Shown: one piece after another, positions 58,751 through 64,000 of the stretch
How the letters are laid out: each line of letters begins with the position of its first letter
Position numbering within the stretch: the stretch's first letter is position 1
From: Marinobacter sp.
GTDB taxonomy: Bacteria > Pseudomonadota > Gammaproteobacteria > Pseudomonadales > Oleiphilaceae
Direction of reading: 5' to 3'
Length of the DNA stretch: 64,000 bases
Assembly (NCBI GenBank): GCA_014359475.1
Contig: JACIZI010000010.1
Location: forward strand, 1-64,000
Program-made: the position numbers and the translations under genes
The notes under the pieces: generated by a model
What the model was told of the DNA's origin: nothing
What the model saw: the letters and a program-made list of their open reading frames with translations, nothing else
Database searches by the model: none

Positions 58751-60301
58751 TTAGCCCACCTGGCGTTGACTGCCTTCCCAATGCGGCTTGCGCAGCTCGG
58801 TCTTGAGAATCTTGCCGGCACCGCTTATGGGCAGTGGTTCGCTCTGGAAAGACACACTGCGGGGCAGCTTGTAGCCAGCGATGCGTGACCGGCAATGTTC
58901 GATGATATCTTCAGCGGTCAGTGATACGCCCGGCTTCGGCACGACCACGGCATGCACCGCCTCGCCCCATTGCTCGCTGGGCACACCGAAAACCGCACAC
59001 TCCTGAACCCCGGGATGCTGGTAGATCGCGTCTTCGACCTCGATGCTGAACACGTTCTCCCCGCCGGTGATGATCATGTCCTTGGCGCGATCGACGATAT
59101 AGACAAACCCGTCCTCGTCCATGTAGCCAAGATCACCGGTATGCAGCCAGCCATTACGCAGGGCCTGCTCGGTCTCTTCCCTGAGCCCCCAATAGCCCTG
59201 CATGACGTTCATGCCACGGGCGCAGATCTCGCCGACCTCGCCACGGGGCATTTCCCGGTCTTCGGGGTCCATGATCACCACTTCGACGCCGTAGGCCGGG
59301 CGTCCGGCGCTGGTGAGCTTGGTTCCGCCCTCAACATGGAAGCGTGGGTCCAGAAACGTGATGAGGGGCGCCGCTTCGGTCTGTCCGTAGCCCTGGCTGA
59401 ATTCCACGTGGGGAAGCATGGCCATGGCCTTCTTCAGCACCGCTTCGGACATGGGCGAGGCTCCATACATGAATCGCTCGAGGCTCGAGAGGTCGTAGTC
59501 ATGAATGCGGTCGGAGCTGATCAGCATGTTGACCATCGTCGGCACCAGCATCGAGTGAGTTACCCGGTGCGTGGCGATCGCCTGCAGTACCGCGTCCACA
59601 TCGAAGCTGGGTACGGTGACGTGGGTGCCACCCACTTTCGTGAGCGCAAAGGTGCTGGCCATATCGGCAAGGTGGAACATCGGCGCCGCGTGCAGGTACA
59701 CCGCCCTCTCGTCATAACCGAGAGTCGGGAGGACATTCAGAGCGTTGTAGATGATATTGTCGTGCGACAGCATGACACCCTTGGACTTGCCGGTCGTACC
59801 GCCGGTGTAAAACAGGCCGGCAAGATCACTGCCGCCGGCGTCGGCATCCGGCACGGGGGCGCTCTCTGCGAGCAGCTTCTCGTAGTCGAGACAACCCTCC
59901 GGGCAGGGGCCGTCGCCAATGAAAATCACATGTTTGACAGTGGTGAGCAGTGGCCGCAAAGCGGGCAGCACCTGGGCAAACGTATCATCCACGAAAAGCA
60001 CGGAGCTTCCGGAGTCTTCCAGCGTGTAGGCAATCTCCGCAGGCGCGAGACGGATATTCACCGGATTGGACGCAGCGCCGGCCCAGGCGACTCCGTAAAT
60101 GTATTCAACAAAGCGATCACTGTTCAGCGCCAGGATCGCAACACGGTCTCCGCGGCCGACACCCAGTTCCTGCAGTGCCCCTGCCAGTCGCGCGACGCGT
60201 TCCTGTAGCTGCGCCCAGGTCTGATTCCGCTCGCCGCAAATTGTGGCGGTGCCCTTTGCGTTGGTCTGGACTGCCCGGCGGAGTGTTTGCGTGATAAACA
60301 T
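58751..60301 (-). CDS. acyl-CoA ligase (AMP-forming)
   Basis: A 516 aa member of the ANL family that would activate a carboxylic acid as acyl-CoA. Motifs are FYTGGTTGKSKGVMLSH (P-loop), SQGYGQTEAAPLITF, GWLHTGDLGYMDEDGFVYIV, GGENVFSIEVEDAI and the catalytic lysine in GAGKILKTEL. It is the first gene of the cassette and sits directly behind a palindromic operator. Its substrate is unknown; the gene set suggests a branched or cyclic acid. Confidence 0.92.
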   Translation of the reverse strand: MFITQTLRRAVQTNAKGTATICGERNQTWAQLQERVARLAGALQELGVGRGDRVAILALNSDRFVEYIYGVAWAGAASNPVNIRLAPAEIAYTLEDSGSSVLFVDDTFAQVLPALRPLLTTVKHVIFIGDGPCPEGCLDYEKLLAESAPVPDADAGGSDLAGLFYTGGTTGKSKGVMLSHDNIIYNALNVLPTLGYDERAVYLHAAPMFHLADMASTFALTKVGGTHVTVPSFDVDAVLQAIATHRVTHSMLVPTMVNMLISSDRIHDYDLSSLERFMYGASPMSEAVLKKAMAMLPHVEFSQGYGQTEAAPLITFLDPRFHVEGGTKLTSAGRPAYGVEVVIMDPEDREMPRGEVGEICARGMNVMQGYWGLREETEQALRNGWLHTGDLGYMDEDGFVYIVDRAKDMIITGGENVFSIEVEDAIYQHPGVQECAVFGVPSEQWGEAVHAVVVPKPGVSLTAEDIIEHCRSRIAGYKLPRSVSFQSEPLPISGAGKILKTELRKPHWEGSQRQVG

Positions 60302-60335
60302 CCTTTTCCCCTGTAATTTTTATTATTGATCGTAT

Positions 60336-60379
60336 TTGGTCGTCCGACCAATTTAAACCAGGGCTGCTATAAAATGCAA
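60336..60379 (-). promoter_or_regulatory. promoter and palindromic operator of the beta-oxidation cassette
   Basis: On the minus strand TTGCAT (60374-60379), a 17-base spacer and TTAAAT (60351-60356) form a fair promoter. A perfect palindrome TTGGTCG-nn-CGACCAA at 60336-60351 overlaps the -10 edge and the expected start. This is the geometry of a repressor site, and its form resembles TetR-family operators. No TetR gene lies in the window. Confidence 0.6.
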
Positions 60380-60523
60380 GATGGTTAGCGACTGGTCCGG
60401 CCCGGTGCGGGTGACCAGCATCACGCCCACGGCCCTTGCAGGTGGGGCGGGCGCGGGCGCGTTTGGCATTACTGAGCAGGCTTGCTGCGCTATTGCCGTT
60501 GAAGTTCTGGCGGAAGGGGCAAG

Positions 60524-61222
60524 TCAGTCAGTCCGGGTAGCCGGCGTTGGCCGCACCAGAATCTCGTTCACATCCACATGGGCCGGCTGGGCCACCGCGT
60601 ACATCACGGCATTGGCAATGTCTTCCGGCTTGAGGGCGTGGCTGGGTGGTTCGTCAAAAAACGGGGTGTCCACCATGCCCGGCTCAATCAGGGTGACACG
60701 GATGCCTGACCCGCGAAGCTCTTCGCGCACACCATAGCCAATGGCGGAAACCGCCCACTTGGATGCGCTGTACATGGAGCCCGGAATGGTGGTGCGTCCC
60801 GCCGCTGAGCCGGTCAGCAGCAGGTGGCCCCTGCTTTCCCGAAGGGCTGGCAGACAGACCTGAATGGTAATCCCGACACCCAGAATATTGGTGAGGATCA
60901 TGTCTTTCCACACATCCGGATCGGCCCCGCTGAAGCCGCCGGGCTCACCACCGCGACCGGCGTTGGCGAACACCGCATCAATCCGGCCAAACGCATCCAG
61001 GGCCCGGGTGACCATCTGCTTCTGGTCGTCGCCGTTCTGTACATCGCACTGAACCGTCAGTACCTTTTCGGCACCGCCCAGTTCCTGCTGCAGCCCCGCC
61101 AGCTTATCCGCCGAGCGCGCCGCCAGCACCAGCCGATAGCCTTCTTTTGCAGCGGCCCGTGCGGTTTCAGCTCCAATGCCGGACGAGGCCCCGGTGATCA
61201 GCATTACGGGTTGTGTGGACAT
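60524..61222 (-). CDS. SDR-family oxidoreductase (YdfG/YqjQ-like)
   Basis: A 232 aa short-chain dehydrogenase with ITGASSGIGAETARAAA, NAGRGGEPGG and YSASK. The following LIEPGMVDTPFFDEPP is typical of general SDRs acting on hydroxyacids or small carbonyls. The ATG at 61222 replaces a slightly longer frame. About 220 bases separate it from the ligase gene, with the cassette promoter between, so it is probably a separate transcription unit. Confidence 0.85.
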   Translation of the reverse strand: MSTQPVMLITGASSGIGAETARAAAKEGYRLVLAARSADKLAGLQQELGGAEKVLTVQCDVQNGDDQKQMVTRALDAFGRIDAVFANAGRGGEPGGFSGADPDVWKDMILTNILGVGITIQVCLPALRESRGHLLLTGSAAGRTTIPGSMYSASKWAVSAIGYGVREELRGSGIRVTLIEPGMVDTPFFDEPPSHALKPEDIANAVMYAVAQPAHVDVNEILVRPTPATRTD

Positions 61223-61355
61223 GGTTTCTGACTCCCCTGGTTGCAAGTTAACCACTAAAACCAGGGAGCCTCTGATTCACTCTGCAAAGGCGATTCCGAG
61301 TAAATCATAGACTCCCTGGATTTTCAGTATGGATTCAAACCAGGCTGGCATCAAT

Positions 61356-61745
61356 TCAAGCTGCCTGCTGCGCAGCAATACTCAAACACTGCCTCCCCGC
61401 ATCGAACTGAATCTGTACGGTACCTTTATCCAGGCGGGCATAGCGGGCCAACGGCTCTGACAAGGTAATCGGCTCACCGGCCTCGAGTCGGTAGGCGTAT
61501 CCGAAAAAGATCCGCATGAAGCGGCGGGCCAGCTCGTTATCCTTGGGCAGCTGCCACAGCCTGGGCACCAGGTGCTCCCACTGCTTCTGCGAGTAAATCA
61601 TTACCGCACGCCGGTCCGGTGAGGCCGTCACCATCACGGGTTCACCCAGCAACTTCCCGAGCTCCGGCGATTGACGCTGTATCTCGCTACGTTCAAGTAC
61701 GCGCAGCTCTTTAAGATTGACTGTAAACTCCACGTTGCCCTCCAT
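61356..61745 (-). CDS. orphan MraZ-like protein
   Basis: A 129 aa protein I relate to MraZ by eye. AVMIYSQKQWEHLVPRLWQL matches the LLLYPLPEWEIIEQKL segment of E. coli MraZ. ARRFMRIFFGYAYRLEAG then matches the RRVQRLLLGHASECQMDG segment, and ITLSEPLARYARLDKGTV matches LLIAPVLRQHAGLTKEV. Spacing is kept across 75 residues. MraZ (about 150 aa) has two SpoVT/AbrB-like units and represses the division gene cluster; this copy is far from any mra gene. It is flanked by an SDR and a chemoreceptor. Its role is unknown. Confidence 0.6.
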   Translation of the reverse strand: MEGNVEFTVNLKELRVLERSEIQRQSPELGKLLGEPVMVTASPDRRAVMIYSQKQWEHLVPRLWQLPKDNELARRFMRIFFGYAYRLEAGEPITLSEPLARYARLDKGTVQIQFDAGRQCLSIAAQQAA

Positions 61746-61943
61746 ACCCCAATGCCCCGATACCCCGGATTGATCCGAGGTATCTCATATACCTTTAAGC
61801 TATCAGAAAGGAGCACGCAGTAGGGTAACGATATGTTGTGATTGGTGATCGTTTGCAGCGGCCGGCACAGTATGGCCGGGCAGGCATGCGGCGAGAAGTA
61901 CCTTGGGTACTTGCGGGCTGTTACCCACTTTGCGCCGGAAGCT

Positions 61944-63557
61944 TTACGGCTCCAGCCGGAACTGTTCGATGGTTTTGCGCAGGGTTTCCGCCATGGTCAG
62001 CAACTCTGCGGCAATGCGAGCGGTTTCCCGGGCATCACCTGAGGTCTGCTCGGCGGACTCGCTGATTTCCAACACATTCTGGTTGATAGCCTCAGACACC
62101 TGGCTCTGCTCGTTCGCGGCACTTTCCATTTCCTGGTTAAGCTGGGTAATTTCGCGTACCGCTACAGAGATGGTCTGCAGCTCCGCTTCCACCCTGAGAA
62201 TCGCATCTACCTGCTGTTCTGCCGTGCTGGAGGCTTGCTCCATGGTGGTTACACAATCGCTCACCTCGCCGCGAACACCGTCGATGGTCTTGCGGATTTC
62301 CTCAGTGGAGTCCTGGGTGCGGCGTGCCAGGGCTCTCACTTCATCCGCCACCACAGAGAAGCCCCGACCATGCTCGCCGGCGCGGGCGGCTTCGATGGCA
62401 GCATTCAGCGCCAGCAGGTTGGTCTGCTCGGCAATATTGCTGATCTCCTCCAGGGTATCAGTCATTTCCCGGGTGCGCTGGTCCAGTTGCTGGATACGGG
62501 TGGCACCGCTCTGTACTTCCTGGTTGAGTTTTTCAATTCCCTCAACAGCCATGCGGGCCAACTGCTCACCATCCCGGGCCGCTTCAGCCGTTTGCTGGGA
62601 CTTACTGGTGGTGTTGATGGCGTTTTCCCGCACCTGCACCGCTGAGGCAGCCATTTCCGTGGTAGCGCTGGCCACCTGGTCGGTGTTTTCTTTCTGGGCC
62701 AGCACTTCGCTTTCGGTGGTTTCTGCCTTGCTGGCAATGCGACTGGCCGCCTGTTCCACCTGTCCGGCGCTTTCCATCACCGTGTTCATGCTGGCACTGA
62801 TCTTGCCCATCATGTGATTGAAGGCCTTGGCCACAAATCCGATCTCATCCTCCCGGCGCACTTCCAGCTTGATGCTGAGATCCGAGTTATCGGCAATCTC
62901 ATCCATCCTGTCACGCAGACGGCGAAGACGGGCAATCACCAGACGACCCAGCACCCAGGCAGTAAGCGTGAACGCGAGGATAAAAATCACCACCTGCACG
63001 CCACCGCTGGTCAGAATCTGGGTGCGCAGCCGGGCATCGCTATCCGCCATGGAGTAATCCACCCGGATGGCTCCCAACACATCCCCTTCATCAGCCTGGT
63101 GGCAACCCAGACAGTTCACACCCTGATAGTTTTCCTGAGCAATTACCGGCTCAATGAGTGTGTAGACCCTCCCCTGCTCATTCTGCGAATAGAATTCGAT
63201 CCGTTCCCCCTGCAGAGCCTGTCGTTCGGCCGGGGCGCGTGATTGTTCGGATTCCTTGCCACGGCCATACATGGCATTGAGCTGTTCACTGCGAATGACC
63301 CGCACGTCCAGAACATCCTCCGGCGCGGTGACTTTCTGGCGCAACATGTCACGGTTGTCGATGGTTCCGGTCACCATCATGGTATTGAGGGCATCAAAAT
63401 AGGATTTGGAGATGCCTTCCACATACTTCCCGGTAAATTCCTCCAGGTGCCTGCTCTGGGAGCGGGCACCGTAAAGTACGGTAAACACCAGCACCAGCGA
63501 GAAGGCTCCGGCCAGGGTGGCCAGCAACAGGAATCGGATCGAACGGTTTTTGGTCAT
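61944..63557 (-). CDS. methyl-accepting chemotaxis protein with haem c motif
   Basis: A 537 aa chemoreceptor: TM1 at 7-29, a periplasmic domain of about 150 residues, TM2 at about 182-205, a HAMP domain, and the cytoplasmic signalling tip [19 protein letters not shown] near residue 390. The periplasmic domain contains CLGCH (Cys149, Cys152, His153), which should bind haem c covalently. Receptors with periplasmic haem in Geobacter-type bacteria sense redox or gas ligands. Its 5' side carries a FliA-type promoter, tying it to the flagellar regulon. No C-terminal CheR-binding pentapeptide is evident. Confidence 0.92.
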   Translation of the reverse strand: MTKNRSIRFLLLATLAGAFSLVLVFTVLYGARSQSRHLEEFTGKYVEGISKSYFDALNTMMVTGTIDNRDMLRQKVTAPEDVLDVRVIRSEQLNAMYGRGKESEQSRAPAERQALQGERIEFYSQNEQGRVYTLIEPVIAQENYQGVNCLGCHQADEGDVLGAIRVDYSMADSDARLRTQILTSGGVQVVIFILAFTLTAWVLGRLVIARLRRLRDRMDEIADNSDLSIKLEVRREDEIGFVAKAFNHMMGKISASMNTVMESAGQVEQAASRIASKAETTESEVLAQKENTDQVASATTEMAASAVQVRENAINTTSKSQQTAEAARDGEQLARMAVEGIEKLNQEVQSGATRIQQLDQRTREMTDTLEEISNIAEQTNLLALNAAIEAARAGEHGRGFSVVADEVRALARRTQDSTEEIRKTIDGVRGEVSDCVTTMEQASSTAEQQVDAILRVEAELQTISVAVREITQLNQEMESAANEQSQVSEAINQNVLEISESAEQTSGDARETARIAAELLTMAETLRKTIEQFRLEP

Positions 63558-63622
63558 GACATCTCAACTATGGATCGTAAACCGGATAAGAAGCCGGATG
63601 GAAAAACACTTTATGCAACGTG

Positions 63623-63649
63623 TAGACGGCCGGCGCAAAGAAAACTTTA
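63623..63649 (-). promoter_or_regulatory. FliA (sigma-28) type promoter for the chemoreceptor
   Basis: TAAAGTTT-N11-GCCGTCTA reads on the minus strand. The -35 box and spacer equal the enterobacterial consensus (TAAAGTTT-N11-GCCGATAA), and five of eight bases agree at -10. It lies about 65 bases before the chemoreceptor ATG. Confidence 0.72.
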
Positions 63650-63774
63650 TCGATCCACCGGAATTTTTCCATGACATGGATCATTAGCTGTTCCACTGGC
63701 CCGCCTTATGCATGTGACGTTACCAACGCAGATTTGTTGTCATTATTTCGCCGGTAGCTGCGGGAGGAAGAATC

Positions 63775-64000
63775 ATGTCGCTACTTACATCCCTGATCCG
63801 GGCCAGTACCCAGTTCCAGCAGGCCATGGAAAAGCGCCCTGCGCCGGAAGCCGCCAATGGCAAGGCTTCTGCGCAAACTGCGGCCACACCGGAAGCTCAG
63901 GGCAAAGGCAATGATGATCGCTACACCTGGTCACCGGATGCCATGAGCGACCCTGCGCAATCACGGGCTCCGCGACTGGAAATCACCGAATACAAACAAA
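63775..64000 (+). CDS. N-terminal part of an unrecognised protein, cut by the window end
   Basis: An open frame from the ATG at 63775 continues past the window end (75 codons seen). GGGAGGAAG sits at perfect ribosome-binding distance. The visible part is Ala/Gln-rich and polar (SLLTSLIRASTQFQQAMEKR at the start, then a low-complexity stretch and RYTWSPDAMSDPAQSRAP). It has no recognisable domain. It is divergent from the chemoreceptor gene. Confidence 0.7.
   Translation, partial: MSLLTSLIRASTQFQQAMEKRPAPEAANGKASAQTAATPEAQGKGNDDRYTWSPDAMSDPAQSRAPRLEITEYKQ

Overview
The window reads as chromosomal DNA of a marine gammaproteobacterium close to Marinobacter. This is inferred from the fatty-acid gene order shared with Pseudomonas, the proteins themselves and the moderately high GC. 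Coding density is high. No rRNA, tRNA, prophage, intact insertion sequence or CRISPR array was recognised.

Region 1 (1-15003) holds putA on the minus strand and then the minus-strand fatty-acid/cell-envelope block rluC, HAD phosphatase, sppA-like, yceD, rpmF, plsX, fabD, fabG, acpP, fabF, pabC, mltG and tmk. The Maf pyrophosphatase yceF lies opposite sppA. In Pseudomonas, holB and pilZ usually follow tmk; here putA does. Region 2 (15004-28621) is housekeeping and RNA/carbon metabolism: rne with a long leader, a UPF0149 gene, a PHP-domain gene, yciI, an SH3 envelope protein, a PilZ protein, rraA, the divergent pair ppsA/ppsR and an M16 metallopeptidase. Region 3 (28721-34905) has a small membrane protein, a MORN-repeat protein, a response regulator with a C-terminal membrane anchor, a QueD-like protein, and a SulP transporter next to a tandem universal stress protein.

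Region 4 (34906-39894) is the most disturbed part: a 0.7 kb gap, a Crp/Fnr-type regulator, a mosaic of three signalling-gene remnants (PAS start, CheB core, receiver tail), a large MscS-family channel, and a 167 bp nested palindrome that resembles a MITE and covers the channel's stop codon. Region 5 (39918-46561) is a complete distal valine-degradation operon (mmsA, acyl-CoA dehydrogenase, enoyl-CoA hydratase, 3-hydroxyisobutyryl-CoA hydrolase, mmsB) with a divergent AraC-type regulator. Region 6 (46714-51320) has a diiron-type metallo-beta-lactamase-fold protein, a phospholipase D-like protein, an RluF pseudouridine synthase and a membrane-anchored esterase.

Region 7 (51381-60379) is a self-contained beta-oxidation cassette of unknown substrate: acyl-CoA ligase, thiolase, a two-subunit MaoC hydratase, two SDR dehydrogenases, a likely heteromeric acyl-CoA dehydrogenase pair and an alpha/beta hydrolase. 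A strong terminator splits it, and a promoter overlapped by a palindromic operator precedes it. Region 8 (60524-64000) has an SDR, an orphan MraZ-like protein, a chemoreceptor with a CXXCH haem motif behind a FliA-type promoter, and the start of an unrecognised gene that runs off the window.
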